Shown: in pieces, positions 36,370-45,581 of the stretch | Position numbering within the stretch: position 1 is the stretch's first letter | Layout of the letters: each line of letters opens with the position of its first letter | NCBI RefSeq assembly: GCF_907164905.1 | Contig: NZ_CAJRAF010000002.1 | Coordinates: forward strand, 2,666,001 to 2,730,000 | DNA from: Dyadobacter sp. CECT 9275 | Lineage (GTDB): Bacteria > Bacteroidota > Bacteroidia > Cytophagales > Spirosomataceae | DNA: 64,000 bases | Direction: 5' to 3' | Position numbers and translations under genes: made by a program | The notes under the pieces: model-generated | What the model was told of the DNA's origin: nothing | The model's database searches: none | Seen by the model: only the letters and a program-made list of their open reading frames with translations

Positions 36370-36963
36370 TTATCTCCACTTCAGTGTATTCAGTAACCGG
36401 ACCATATCCTCCCGGACATATTCAATGACCGGCGCCAGCGAATCGTTTTTAATGGCTGTTGGAAAATAAATGGCTCCCCGAATGAAGTGCCTGGTACTAT
36501 CGGTGGTATAAAACTGGTAAGGACTTGGAACATCTCCCTCTATCTTAAACAAAATGGCTGTCCTGCCCGACTTCGACAAAACCTTTTGCTCTTGAATGGA
36601 CGATGCCCTGATCTGGTGTTTTCCCGCAAGCTTGTATGAATCGTTGATATACTCCTGTAAAAATCTCTGGTTGCCGTTCAAAGGCTTGTAGGTAAGCTGA
36701 ATATTTGCCTGAAAGGCCGGGTAATGAATAAATATCCAGTCCCTTCCGGCAGACGCGAAGGTATCCGGCAATACCTGCGCATACCTTGACACTTCAAAAT
36801 AATAGGGATGATTTTCCTTTAACGGTCTATACAAATGTACTGGCAGGTCAATCCGGTTATATCCTTTGGGTTTCGGAACATAGTTCCCCTCTTTAGTGCG
36901 CGAGCAGGAAATGAGAAAACAAAAAGAAAGAATGGGTAAAAAAGTACGTAAACAGAATTTCAT
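36370..36963 (-). CDS. gldD: Gliding motility lipoprotein GldD
   Basis: A 197-residue lipoprotein; the signal ends FCFLISC with the lipobox Cys at about residue 20. The first mature stretch YVPKPKGYNRIDLP is the GldD signature. GldD is needed for gliding and works with the GldK-N/Spr T9SS machine in the envelope. Its presence, with a PorZ-like protein and C25 peptidases in the window, supports a T9SS-bearing Bacteroidota. It is between the ImmA-like gene and glmS. Confidence 0.85.
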   Translation of the reverse strand: MKFCLRTFLPILSFCFLISCSRTKEGNYVPKPKGYNRIDLPVHLYRPLKENHPYYFEVSRYAQVLPDTFASAGRDWIFIHYPAFQANIQLTYKPLNGNQRFLQEYINDSYKLAGKHQIRASSIQEQKVLSKSGRTAILFKIEGDVPSPYQFYTTDSTRHFIRGAIYFPTAIKNDSLAPVIEYVREDMVRLLNTLKWR

Positions 36964-37062
36964 GTCATCTCCTTCGGGTAATTCGCAAAACTAACGAAAA
37001 CCAAATGATTTTATTGAACCCTGATTTTAATACATCAGCACCTGGGGCCCGCTTTTATAAAT

Positions 37063-38901
37063 CTATTCCACCGTAACCGACTTGGCCAGATTTCTGGGCT
37101 GATCAACATTCCGCCCCCGCATCACCGCAACGTAATAGGATAACAGCTGCAACGGAATAACCGACAGCAGAGGAGTCAATATCTCATGGGTGGCGGGTAC
37201 TTCGATCACAAAATCTACCATTGGCGGAATCAGCGTATCTCCTTCGGTAATAATAGCGATCACCCTTCCCTTCCGCGCTTTTACTTCTTGTATGTTGGAT
37301 ACGATCTTTTCATAGGAACTATCTTTTGTCGCAAGAAATACAACCGGCATATCCTCATCAATCAGGGCAATGGGGCCATGCTTCATCTCGGCAGCAGGGT
37401 ATCCTTCCGCATGGATATAAGAAATTTCTTTCAGCTTAAGAGCGCCTTCCAGCGCCACAGGGAAATTCAGGCCTCGTCCCAGGTATATAAAATTACGGGC
37501 ATAGGTAAAAATAAAAGCAATTTCCTTAATCCTTGTGGCATTTTCAAAAACCTGCGTCACTTTGGAAGGGATACATTCCAGCTCCGTCAGCAAATGACCA
37601 TAAGTTTCCTCCTGGATGGCACCTTTACGCCTGGCTGTGGCAATGGCCATTAAGGTGAGAACCGTCACCTGAGCTGTAAATGCCTTGGTGCTGGCCACTC
37701 CTATCTCCGGTCCGGCGTGGGTATATGCACCAGCGTGTGTAGCTCGTGCAATGGAGGAACCTACTACATTGCATACACCAAAAATAATGGCACCTTTAGA
37801 TTTGGCCAGCTCAATTGCCGCCAGCGTATCCGCGGTCTCACCCGACTGCGAAATGGCAATTACAATATCGTTTTCACCTATTACCGGATTACGGTAGCGA
37901 AATTCTGATGCATATTCCACTTCAACATTAATACGGGCCAGTTCCTCAAAAAGGTACTCCGCCACCAATCCTGCGTGCCAGGAGGTGCCGCAGGCTACAA
38001 TCACGATCCGTTCCGTTTCTGCCAGTTTATCCAGGTAAGCTTCAAGCCCGCCCAGCTGCAAATGTGCATCCTCTGCTCTCAGCCGCCCCCGCATACTGTC
38101 CGCAATAGAACGGGGCTGTTCAAATATTTCCTTGATCATAAAATGATCATAACCTCCTTTTTCAATAGCCTCCAGTTCCATTTCCAGCTTCTGGATATAC
38201 GGAACCGTTTCAAGATTGTCCAGATTCTGAATGGTCAGTTTCCCGTCACGTACCACAGCCACCTCGTAGTCATCCAGGTATACCACATCTTTAGTATACT
38301 CAATAATGGGCGTTGCATCGGATGCAAAGAAAAACTCATTCTCCCCGATACCAATCACCAGCGGACTCCCCTTTCGTGCAGCAATGAGCTGCGTGGGATT
38401 CTCAACAGACAACACCACTATGGCATACGCGCCCACAATCTCCTTTAAAGCGATGCGCACAGCGGCTTCCAGTGGCTCTCCTGTTTCCTTTTGAATATCT
38501 TCAATAAAGTGAATCAGTATCTCGGTATCGGTATCACTTTGAAATACATGCCCCTTATTCAGCAGATTTTGTTTCAGCGTGGCATAATTCTCAATAATTC
38601 CATTGTGGATAATGGCCAGTTTTTTACTGTTGGAATAATGCGGATGCGCGTTCCGGTCATTGGGTTCACCATGGGTTGCCCAACGGGTATGTCCGATACC
38701 AATATTTGCTTTCAATTCTTTCCCGGCCAAAATTCCTTCCAGATCGGATACCTTCCCTTTCTTCTTGTAAATATTCAATTCAGAATTCTCGATCAGCGCC
38801 ACGCCGGAGCTGTCATACCCCCGATATTCCAAACGTTTCAGGCCCTTTATAATGAAAGGATAAGCCTGCCTGGTACCCACATAAGCTACAATTCCACACA
38901 T
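37063..38901 (-). CDS. glmS: Glutamine-fructose-6-phosphate aminotransferase (isomerizing)
   Basis: A 612-residue enzyme that makes glucosamine-6-phosphate for peptidoglycan and LPS. The N-terminus MCGIVAYVG has the glutaminase Cys2, followed by RLEYRGYDSSG, GHTRWATHGEP and DTDTEILIHF. The two SIS isomerase domains include VACGTSWHAGLVAEY, SQSGETADTLAAI and EVGVASTKAFTAQ-like IGVASTKAFTAQ; the C-terminus is DQPRNLAKSVTVE. No GlmS riboswitch-like element is apparent in the upstream 250 nt. Confidence 0.97.
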   Translation of the reverse strand: MCGIVAYVGTRQAYPFIIKGLKRLEYRGYDSSGVALIENSELNIYKKKGKVSDLEGILAGKELKANIGIGHTRWATHGEPNDRNAHPHYSNSKKLAIIHNGIIENYATLKQNLLNKGHVFQSDTDTEILIHFIEDIQKETGEPLEAAVRIALKEIVGAYAIVVLSVENPTQLIAARKGSPLVIGIGENEFFFASDATPIIEYTKDVVYLDDYEVAVVRDGKLTIQNLDNLETVPYIQKLEMELEAIEKGGYDHFMIKEIFEQPRSIADSMRGRLRAEDAHLQLGGLEAYLDKLAETERIVIVACGTSWHAGLVAEYLFEELARINVEVEYASEFRYRNPVIGENDIVIAISQSGETADTLAAIELAKSKGAIIFGVCNVVGSSIARATHAGAYTHAGPEIGVASTKAFTAQVTVLTLMAIATARRKGAIQEETYGHLLTELECIPSKVTQVFENATRIKEIAFIFTYARNFIYLGRGLNFPVALEGALKLKEISYIHAEGYPAAEMKHGPIALIDEDMPVVFLATKDSSYEKIVSNIQEVKARKGRVIAIITEGDTLIPPMVDFVIEVPATHEILTPLLSVIPLQLLSYYVAVMRGRNVDQPRNLAKSVTVE

Positions 38902-39101
38902 AATCTTGGTTGAGTTTTATTAAAGTGTATGTATAATATGAATGCAAAGAAATAGGAATAAGTCGTTGATAACAAAGCAAAAAATCGGGCAGCCACTAAA
39001 AATTATCCAATTCCTTCACAGTGTTCGAGCACATTGGATTATTAAAAAAAATTAAAAAAATCAACTCCCTGTAAGAGGAGGCCAAGGGGGGCTCTAAAAC
39101 A

Positions 39102-39137
39102 GCAATGGCGTCCACCCCGGAGGAATGAACGCCATTA
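39102..39137 (-). terminator. Hairpin after the starch-synthase-like gene
   Basis: AATGGCGTCCA (39104-39114) pairs with TGAACGCCATT (39126-39136) with one mismatch. On the minus strand a T-containing stretch follows. It ends the minus-strand gene at 39158. Confidence 0.55.
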
Positions 39138-39157
39138 CAACAAGTCAGCTAGTATGA

Positions 39158-39964
39158 TTAGCTCATCAGGTCGGTGTACAGATTGTAGTATGATTCAGAG
39201 AATTTTTCGTCCTGTTCATCCAGCTGTACTCTTTTAGGAGCTTCATTAAAAATCTGATTCAGGGAATCGCCACAGTTTTCCTCTGCTTTCAAGACCGCAT
39301 CCGCATAGGCACATCCGATTTTAACAAATCCTTCAAAATCTGCAGAATGCAAATGAGCCAACGCCTCATCACTTACATCCATCGCTTTGGCCTTACTCTG
39401 AAGGTCTGCATCAAATTTAAAGTCAAAAGCATTATTATGAACGGTGAATACACTTTTCGTATCCTTGAACATCGGATCATTCCGATACGTTGTTTTCAAA
39501 TAAAGCGGGATTAACGCAGTCATCCAGTCGTTACAATGCACTACGTCAGGCGCCCAGCCCAGTTTCTTTACCGTCTCCAGCACCCCTTTACAGAAGAAAA
39601 TGGCTCGTTCATCATTGTCATCATAAAAATTATTCTCCTTATCAAAGAATACCGACTTACGATGAAAATAGTCGTCATTGTCTATAAAATAAACCTGCAA
39701 TTTGGCGTTTGGGATAGAAGCCACCTTGATGATCAAAGGCTTTTCCTCGTCGCCAACGGTAATATTGATTCCTGAGAGTCTAACTACTTCATGAAGCCGG
39801 TTCTTGCGCTCATTAATAAGACCAAAACGAGGTACTAATATTCTGATTTCTGCTCCTCGTTCTTGCATCGCCTGGGGTAACTTTCTTACGTAATCGGCAA
39901 CGTCTGTGGTTTGAAGAAAGGGATTGATTTCACTGGCTACATATAAAATTCGTAGTTTCTCCAT
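39158..39964 (-). CDS. Starch/glycogen-synthase-like GT5 N-terminal domain protein
   Basis: About 268 residues from MEKLRILYVASEINPFLQTT. This is the acceptor-side Rossmann half of GT5 glycogen synthases: a V-A-S-E-I-N-P-F start, PDVVHCNDWMTALIPLYL and VFTVHNNAF. The C-terminal nucleotide-sugar half (KTGGL...ExxxG) is absent; full synthases are about 480 residues. The DNA after the stop holds no trace of that half, so this is a defined short protein, not a decayed one. The longer frame starts with TTG at 40000, inside the promoter, so ATG 39964 is right. Divergent from panC. Confidence 0.8.
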   Translation of the reverse strand: MEKLRILYVASEINPFLQTTDVADYVRKLPQAMQERGAEIRILVPRFGLINERKNRLHEVVRLSGINITVGDEEKPLIIKVASIPNAKLQVYFIDNDDYFHRKSVFFDKENNFYDDNDERAIFFCKGVLETVKKLGWAPDVVHCNDWMTALIPLYLKTTYRNDPMFKDTKSVFTVHNNAFDFKFDADLQSKAKAMDVSDEALAHLHSADFEGFVKIGCAYADAVLKAEENCGDSLNQIFNEAPKRVQLDEQDEKFSESYYNLYTDLMS

Positions 39965-39997
39965 TAGATCTTTAGCAGTTTGTGAAAAAAAGTTTTG

Positions 39998-40029
39998 CAA
40001 AATTATACAAAAAAAATCGCATTTTCAAA
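39998..40029 (-). promoter_or_regulatory. Promoter of the starch-synthase-like gene
   Basis: On the minus strand TTTG (40029-40026), 20 nt, then TAATTTTG (40005-39998), an exact TAnnTTTG box with ideal spacing. The predicted start of transcription is near 39991, upstream of ATG 39964. Confidence 0.7.
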
Positions 40030-40179
40030 AGATATTCCAAACTAATTATGATATTGCGCACAGTTTGGAAAGCTATTGCCCAATAATTTCCTATCAACCG
40101 GCCCCAACCCGATTCCCGGCTTTTGGAATTGAATTACGATTAAGGCCCGGATATCAGTCAGTACCTTCATTTTATACGC

Positions 40180-41022
40180 ATGGAAGTTTTTACTTCAGTT
40201 GTAAGTCTTCGCTCTTATCTACAGTCACAACGTGCTCTTCATCATTCGATTGGTCTGGTACCTACCATGGGCGCCTTACACGAAGGCCATGTATCCCTAA
40301 TCCAAACTGCGGTTTCGGAAAATGACATCGTGGTATGCAGTATTTTTGTAAATCCGGTACAGTTCAATAACCCGGACGATCTGGCCAAATATCCCAGAAC
40401 CGAGGAAGCCGACCTTAAAATACTGGAACAGGCGGGCTGTTCTGCCGCCTTCGTCCCGTCGGTCACTGAAATGTACCCCTCCACCCCAAAGACTACATTC
40501 AACTTTGGCCCTGTGGAAACCGTGATGGAAGGAAAATCGCGCCCGGGACACTTTAGCGGCGTTGGAATTGTTGTTGCCCGGCTATTTCATATTGCACAGC
40601 CTGATCATGCTTATTTTGGACAGAAAGACTTGCAGCAGGTCTCGGTCATCCGTCAGTTGGTCACCGATCTGGCGTTTCCTGTCCAACTGGTGGTGTGCCC
40701 TACAGTTAGGGAAACCGATGGCCTGGCAATGTCATCCCGCAACCGGAGGCTGAACGAAAAGCAACGCCACCTTGCCCCGAAAATTTACGAAGCATTAAAT
40801 CGTGCAAAGGAACAATTGCAAGAAGGAATTTCAACTGAGGAGGTGAGCAGGAACGTGGCCGACTTCTTTGCAGGATTCCCCGATTTTCACCTCGATTACT
40901 TTGAGGTGTCTGACGCAGTATCTCTGCAAACCATCAAGACGGTTGACAAAAAAAATAAAACGGCGTTGTGTATCGCTATCTATCTGGGAGAAGTAAGGCT
41001 GATCGACAACGTCGTTTTTTAA
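40180..41022 (+). CDS. panC: Pantothenate synthetase
   Basis: A 280-residue pantoate-beta-alanine ligase, the last step of pantothenate synthesis. Motifs: GLVPTMGALHEGHVSLI (nucleotide-binding HxGH-like), VCSIFVNPVQFNNPDDLAKYPR, HFSGVGIVVARLF, YFGQKDLQQ and the KMSKS-like AMSSRNRRL. The length is normal. panD lies about 1.7 kb downstream with an unrelated oxidoreductase gene between them on the other strand. Confidence 0.97.
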   Translation: MEVFTSVVSLRSYLQSQRALHHSIGLVPTMGALHEGHVSLIQTAVSENDIVVCSIFVNPVQFNNPDDLAKYPRTEEADLKILEQAGCSAAFVPSVTEMYPSTPKTTFNFGPVETVMEGKSRPGHFSGVGIVVARLFHIAQPDHAYFGQKDLQQVSVIRQLVTDLAFPVQLVVCPTVRETDGLAMSSRNRRLNEKQRHLAPKIYEALNRAKEQLQEGISTEEVSRNVADFFAGFPDFHLDYFEVSDAVSLQTIKTVDKKNKTALCIAIYLGEVRLIDNVVF

Positions 41023-41025
41023 AAC

Positions 41026-41056
41026 TTCTGTAACGGACCTTTCGCCCGTTACAGAA
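41026..41056. terminator. Bidirectional terminator panC / oxidoreductase
   Basis: TTCTGTAACGG (41026-41036) pairs perfectly with CCGTTACAGAA (41046-41056). It lies between convergent genes. Confidence 0.8.
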
Positions 41057-41065
41057 ATAATAGAA

Positions 41066-42535
41066 TTAAAGCTTCCAGTCTCCGCGGTACTTGCGTTTCA
41101 CAAACTGATTGGCCTCTTCAAAATTGGTGATCTTCATATTTTTCCCATCCCATAACAGTTGTTTACGTCCGGGATAGCTGAATCCTTTTCCGTCTGAATT
41201 GGCAGTCCGGTAAGTATAACTGCGTATAGCGAGGTTACCCATGATAACGGTTTCGGTAAGCGGGCCGGAGTAATCAAAGGAAGAGGTCAGCGCCTTGTGT
41301 TCTTTGCTTCCAAAGCCCGCTTTACAAGCATCTGTCCAGGCTACCTGATGCCCGAATTCTGGCATTGAAGTGTACTTGGTTTTATACGCATCTTTGGGCA
41401 TTTCCAGTTTTTCACCGCTTTTGAGGTACACCTTCGGATCCTTGCCATAAGTAGCACAGGTCATTACCCCTTTGTCGCCAATGAGCATGGCGCCATTGCT
41501 GCTGTCTGGCTCACCCAGCGCATCATTTGCAGGAATAAGATCCGGGTGAAAAGGCCTCAAGCCTCCGTCATGCCAGGTCATCTTTATTTCAGATTTATTT
41601 ACCTTCGACGCCGGGAATTTGATTTCCACGCGGGAAGATGGCGGACAACCCTCGGGAATATATTCAGGTGTCCAGTCTTTCAAAAATACCGAGCCGATAC
41701 TGCATTCTACCGCAGTAGGATATCCCAGTTCGAGAACACGGAAAGGAGAGTCGATCAGGTGGCAACCCATATCTCCAAGTGCACCTGTCCCAAAATTCCA
41801 CCAGCCGTGCCATTTAAACGGATGATATGCCGGTGTATAATCCACCCATTCCGCAGGTCCTACATACAGATCCCAGTCCAGATAATCCGGTACCGCTACT
41901 TTATTAGTCGGAACTGGAATTCCCTGTGGCCATACCGGGCGGTTGGTCCATACTTCTACCTGCCTTACAGTACCGATAAGTCCCTTTTTAAACCATTCGA
42001 TCATCTGCTGCTGGCCGGGGTTGGAAGCTCCCTGGTTGCCCATTTGAGAAACCCTTTTATATTGTCGCGCTGCTTCGGTCAGCGTCCTTGCTTCATGGAT
42101 ATTATGCGTCATCGGTTTTTGCACATACACATCCTTCCCCGCTCTCATAGCAGCCATCGCAATAACCGCGTGGGTATGGTCCGGTGTCGAAATGGTTACA
42201 GCATCAATGTCCTTGTCCATTTCTTCCAGCATCTTCCTGAAATCCTTGTACTTCTTAGCAGTCGGGAATTTATCAAAGCACCTTTTTCCAAGGTTCCAGT
42301 CTACATCGCAAAGTGCCACTACATTTTCTGCACCATTATTCCAGGCATTGCTGATATCCGAAAAACCTTTGCCGCCAATCCCAACACCGGCGATATTCAA
42401 CTTATCACTCGGTGCACGAAACCCTTTTCCCAGTACATGGCGGGGTACTATGAAAAAACTGCCAAGGGCAGCGGCAGAGCTCTTTTGCAAAAAATCGCGA
42501 CGGGTAACATCTTGTGGCTTGTTGTCTGTACTCAT
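41066..42535 (-). CDS. Gfo/Idh/MocA-family oxidoreductase with Tat signal
   Basis: A 489-residue secreted oxidoreductase. The N-terminus QDVTRRDFLQKSSAAALGSFF is a twin-arginine signal, so it folds with its NAD(P) in the cytoplasm before export. The Rossmann start is LNIAGVGIGGKG, then VVALCDVDWN and TISTPDHTHAVIAMAAMRAGK followed by DVYVQKPMTHNIHEA, the EKP-like motif with Gln in place of Glu. Many such exported Gfo/Idh proteins are found in Bacteroidota and Planctomycetes; substrates are usually sugars. It separates panC from panD. Confidence 0.9.
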   Translation of the reverse strand: MSTDNKPQDVTRRDFLQKSSAAALGSFFIVPRHVLGKGFRAPSDKLNIAGVGIGGKGFSDISNAWNNGAENVVALCDVDWNLGKRCFDKFPTAKKYKDFRKMLEEMDKDIDAVTISTPDHTHAVIAMAAMRAGKDVYVQKPMTHNIHEARTLTEAARQYKRVSQMGNQGASNPGQQQMIEWFKKGLIGTVRQVEVWTNRPVWPQGIPVPTNKVAVPDYLDWDLYVGPAEWVDYTPAYHPFKWHGWWNFGTGALGDMGCHLIDSPFRVLELGYPTAVECSIGSVFLKDWTPEYIPEGCPPSSRVEIKFPASKVNKSEIKMTWHDGGLRPFHPDLIPANDALGEPDSSNGAMLIGDKGVMTCATYGKDPKVYLKSGEKLEMPKDAYKTKYTSMPEFGHQVAWTDACKAGFGSKEHKALTSSFDYSGPLTETVIMGNLAIRSYTYRTANSDGKGFSYPGRKQLLWDGKNMKITNFEEANQFVKRKYRGDWKL

Positions 42536-42681
42536 TTGGATTTTAAATTAATATTAAACTGAATGATCCTTTCCTAAAAGCATTTGACGCGTGAATCATA
42601 CTTTACTCTGCCCTGCAGGACGATTTTTAACCAAAATTATTGTAATAAACACAAAGGGAACCGGATGAATAGAACCAATGT

Positions 42682-42713
42682 TTTGAAGGGAGATGATTAT
42701 TACTGTAACTTTG
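42682..42713 (+). promoter_or_regulatory. Promoter of panD
   Basis: TTTG at 42682-42685, 20 nt, TAACTTTG at 42706-42713; both boxes match the Bacteroidota consensus. The start of panD is 48 nt downstream of the -7 box. Confidence 0.7.
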
Positions 42714-42760
42714 AGAGAAATAATCTAACCCAATTTATTCTCAACACGTATCACTGAGTA

Positions 42761-43108
42761 ATGCAAATAACACTCATGAAGTCTAAGATTCACCGGGTTA
42801 AGGTGACTCAGGCCGAGCTCAACTACGTTGGAAGCATCACCATTGATGAAGACCTGATGGATGCAGCCGGGCTAATTGAAAACGAGCAAGTCCATATTGT
42901 TAACAATAATAATGGAGAACGCTTTGTCACCTACGTCATTAAAGGCGAACGCGGCACGGGTATGATATGCCTGAACGGTGCCGCAGCCCGACGGGTGCAG
43001 ATAGGTGATATCATTATTATCATTGCCTATGGAACCATGTCTCAGGAAGAAGCGAAGTCATTTAAACCTATGGTTGTTTTCCCCGACCATAACAACCGCC
43101 TGGTATAG
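42761..43108 (+). CDS. panD: Aspartate 1-decarboxylase
   Basis: A 115-residue proenzyme that makes beta-alanine for pantothenate. It self-cleaves between Gly24 and Ser25 in [10 protein letters not shown] to form the pyruvoyl group. Taking ATG 42761 as start places the serine at residue 25 exactly as in E. coli PanD, which supports this start over the Met at 42776. Other conserved parts are [21 protein letters not shown] and [12 protein letters not shown]. It is followed by the YbhN-like gene after 39 nt. Confidence 0.96.
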   Translation: MQITLMKSKIHRVKVTQAELNYVGSITIDEDLMDAAGLIENEQVHIVNNNNGERFVTYVIKGERGTGMICLNGAAARRVQIGDIIIIIAYGTMSQEEAKSFKPMVVFPDHNNRLV

Positions 43109-43147
43109 CTCATTTACTGCCGTCCAAAAGCGAGATTCATTAAGTCC

Positions 43148-44164
43148 ATGAAAAGTATACTCCGTTACATTATTTCTCTGGGCCTAGCAGGAGGCCTTAT
43201 CTGGTTTGTTTTTAAGGATATTAATTTATCCGACATGCTTGCGAGGTTCGTACAGGCCGACTGGCGGTGGATCGCCCTCTCCTGTTTGTTTCTGCTCGGT
43301 GCACATGTTACCCGTGCCTGGCGCTGGGGGATGTTAATGGAGCCGCTTGGGTATAGCCCAAAATTGTTCGACAGCTCCATTTCAGTACTTACCGGATACT
43401 TTGCCAATTACATTGTTCCCCGAATGGGAGAGGTTACCAGATGCGGCACACTGTATCGGCTGGAGAAGGTACCCGTTAACCTCAGTTTCGGAACGGTAGT
43501 GGCGGAACGGATTTTTGATGTGCTGATCCTGCTGATACTGATCGGCCTCAACTTCATTCTGGAGTTCGACAGACTCAGTACTTTTTTTACTGATTTCTTT
43601 CAAAGCAAAATAGGTAACAGCGAAGGGAGCGGAGCGTTGCTGCTGATCTTGGCGGGCGTTTTTATTGCTGGTATCATCGCCCTTGTCTTTTTGTTCAGAA
43701 ACAAATCTTTTCAGGAAAAACTGATGCAAAATAAGCTGATGGCTAAAATCATTGAATTTGCCAAAGGCATGCTGGAGGGGCTCCTCAGCATCAGAAAACT
43801 TAAAAACCCCGGGCTCTTTATCCTGAGCACCGTTCTGATATGGATTTTGTATTACCTGGTATCTTATGTGCTTTTCTTTTGTATTCCCGAAACGGCAGGG
43901 CTTGGGCCACTGGCTGGACTTACTCTCCTGGTGGTTGGCGCTATTGGTATGACTGCCCCGACACAAGGAGGCATTGGCGCATATCATCTGCTGGTGGGAA
44001 ATGTCATGATACTGTACGGCTTATCTCAACAGGACGGTATTACCCTTGCAACATTCATCCATGGCGCACAAATGCTTTTCATGCTGGTGATCGGAGCGCT
44101 TGCGTTTTTATATGTGCTGGTGCGGGGCACAAAGCAGCCTGAAAAGGCCCCTCAACTGGCCTGA
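43148..44164 (+). CDS. YbhN/lysylphosphatidylglycerol-synthase-type TM protein
   Basis: A 338-residue integral membrane protein of the UPF0104/LPG_synthase_TM family with about eight helices. Recognisable segments are RAWRWGMLMEPLG, TGYFANYIVPRMGEVTRC and PTQGGIGAYHLLVG. Without the soluble aminoacyl-transferase domain of MprF, it may move a lipid or lipid-linked sugar across the membrane; the actual substrate is unknown. It is probably co-transcribed with panD. Confidence 0.85.
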   Translation: MKSILRYIISLGLAGGLIWFVFKDINLSDMLARFVQADWRWIALSCLFLLGAHVTRAWRWGMLMEPLGYSPKLFDSSISVLTGYFANYIVPRMGEVTRCGTLYRLEKVPVNLSFGTVVAERIFDVLILLILIGLNFILEFDRLSTFFTDFFQSKIGNSEGSGALLLILAGVFIAGIIALVFLFRNKSFQEKLMQNKLMAKIIEFAKGMLEGLLSIRKLKNPGLFILSTVLIWILYYLVSYVLFFCIPETAGLGPLAGLTLLVVGAIGMTAPTQGGIGAYHLLVGNVMILYGLSQQDGITLATFIHGAQMLFMLVIGALAFLYVLVRGTKQPEKAPQLA

Positions 44165-44273
44165 ACATCCTGATAATTTTCGACCTTATCCATCTATAAG
44201 TATAGTCTAAGGAAGGATCATTGAAGTATTATATAACAGATTGATTTTTTCCTTTAATCCTATTAAATACACA

Positions 44274-44762
44274 ATGAGCAATCCTACAGAAAGTAAGATT
44301 TTAAAACTTGAAGAGGCTATTGAAACCGTGGCAGCATGGCAAAGTGCTGGACAGAAAGTGGTTTTCACCAACGGCTGCTTCGATATCGTTCACCTGGGCC
44401 ATATCGATTACCTTGAAAAAGCAAGGGCTTTGGGAGACCGCATGATCCTTGGCCTGAACACGGATTCTTCGGTAAGCAGGCTGAAAGGGCCTTTGAGACC
44501 TGTCGTGAACGAATACGCAAGGGCACGCCTGATGTCTGCATTATCTTTTATTGATGCTGTCATTTTGTTCGACGAACCCACGCCAAGTCAGTTGATTGAA
44601 GCCGTAAAACCTGACATTTTGGTAAAAGGTGACGATTATACAGTTGAAAATATAGCTGGTGCAGATTTTGTATTGTCTCGTGGAGGAGAGGTGAAAACAA
44701 TAGCACTTGTAAAGGGTTATTCAACATCCGCTCTGATAGAAAAGATCAAACAAGGCTATTGA
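44274..44762 (+). CDS. rfaE2: D-glycero-beta-D-manno-heptose-1-phosphate adenylyltransferase
   Basis: About 162 residues. The stand-alone C-terminal half of HldE: VVFTNGCFDIVHLGHIDYLE with the nucleotidyltransferase HxGH, LNTDSSVSRLKGP and the SALSFIDAV and SRGGEVKTIALVKGYSTS segments. It makes ADP-heptose precursor for LPS core. The longer frame uses TTG at 44241; ATG 44274 (MSNPTESK) is preferred. The kinase half (RfaE1) is not in the window. Confidence 0.9.
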   Translation: MSNPTESKILKLEEAIETVAAWQSAGQKVVFTNGCFDIVHLGHIDYLEKARALGDRMILGLNTDSSVSRLKGPLRPVVNEYARARLMSALSFIDAVILFDEPTPSQLIEAVKPDILVKGDDYTVENIAGADFVLSRGGEVKTIALVKGYSTSALIEKIKQGY

Positions 44763-44850
44763 TTCAGTGCAGCATTTTGAATATGCACCTGATATCCCTA
44801 CCTTGAAGATCGGAACGGTTAACAATTACATTAAACTAAAAATCTGAATT

Positions 44851-45531
44851 ATGGGCGGTGCGTATTTAATAATGTTCGTCATCATGGGCGTCAGCATGTA
44901 TGTGCAATGGCGTCTAAAAAGCAAGTTTGAAGAATACTCTCAGGTGGGCCTTAGCAACGGAATGAGCGGCAAGGAAATTGCCGAAGCCATGCTTCGTGCC
45001 AATAATATTTTTGATGTTCGGGTTCTGTCTGTAGAGGGACGTCTCACGGATCATTACAATCCTCAGGATAAAACGGTGAATCTGAGTTCTGACGTGTATT
45101 ACGGCCGGAGTGTTGCGGCCGCGGCAGTAGCTGCACACGAATGCGGGCACGCTGTACAACACGCAACGGCTTATGCATGGTTGGGCTTCCGCTCGCAGAT
45201 GGTACCGTTCCTGAGCGTTGCTTCCAGATACATGCAGTGGATTATCCTGGCGGGTGTGCTTTTGATCAACACCACGGCCATCCCGCTGACGATCGGTGTC
45301 GCCTTATTTGCGGTTACTACGTTGTTCAGTTTTATAACTTTGCCTGTTGAATATGACGCCAGCAACCGGGCACTTGCCTGGATACAGAAAAACAGGGTTG
45401 TAAACGAAAGGGAATATATCATGTCCGCTGATGCACTTAAATGGGCAGCAAGGACCTACCTGGTAGCAGCCATTGGTTCTCTGGCAACCTTACTCTATTA
45501 TGTAAGTTTGCTTTTGGGAAGAAGAGATTAA
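44851..45531 (+). CDS. YugP-type zinc metallopeptidase, membrane-bound
   Basis: A 226-residue protein of the Zn_peptidase_2 (YugP, DUF2268-unrelated) family. It has an N-terminal helix (AYLIMFVIMGVSMYVQW), the zinc motif HECGHAVQH, two central helices and FITLPVEYDASNRAL with the third ligand glutamate region. It is inner-membrane anchored; the substrate is unknown. Typical length for the family. Confidence 0.88.
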   Translation: MGGAYLIMFVIMGVSMYVQWRLKSKFEEYSQVGLSNGMSGKEIAEAMLRANNIFDVRVLSVEGRLTDHYNPQDKTVNLSSDVYYGRSVAAAAVAAHECGHAVQHATAYAWLGFRSQMVPFLSVASRYMQWIILAGVLLINTTAIPLTIGVALFAVTTLFSFITLPVEYDASNRALAWIQKNRVVNEREYIMSADALKWAARTYLVAAIGSLATLLYYVSLLLGRRD

Positions 45532-45552
45532 GTGTATATTGAGTTTCTTAAC

Positions 45553-45580
45553 AAGAAAGGCCGGGAATCCGGCCTTTCTT
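45553..45580. terminator. Bidirectional terminator
   Basis: AAGAAAGGCCGG (45553-45564) pairs perfectly with CCGGCCTTTCTT (45569-45580), loop GAAT. It lies between the convergent zinc peptidase and FG-GAP genes. Confidence 0.88.
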
Positions 45581-45581
45581 G

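Noticed and set aside
41546..42562. 338-codon antisense frame over the Gfo/Idh gene
   Set aside because: The opposite strand encodes a clear oxidoreductase with Tat signal; the antisense reading is Cys/His/Arg-rich noise.
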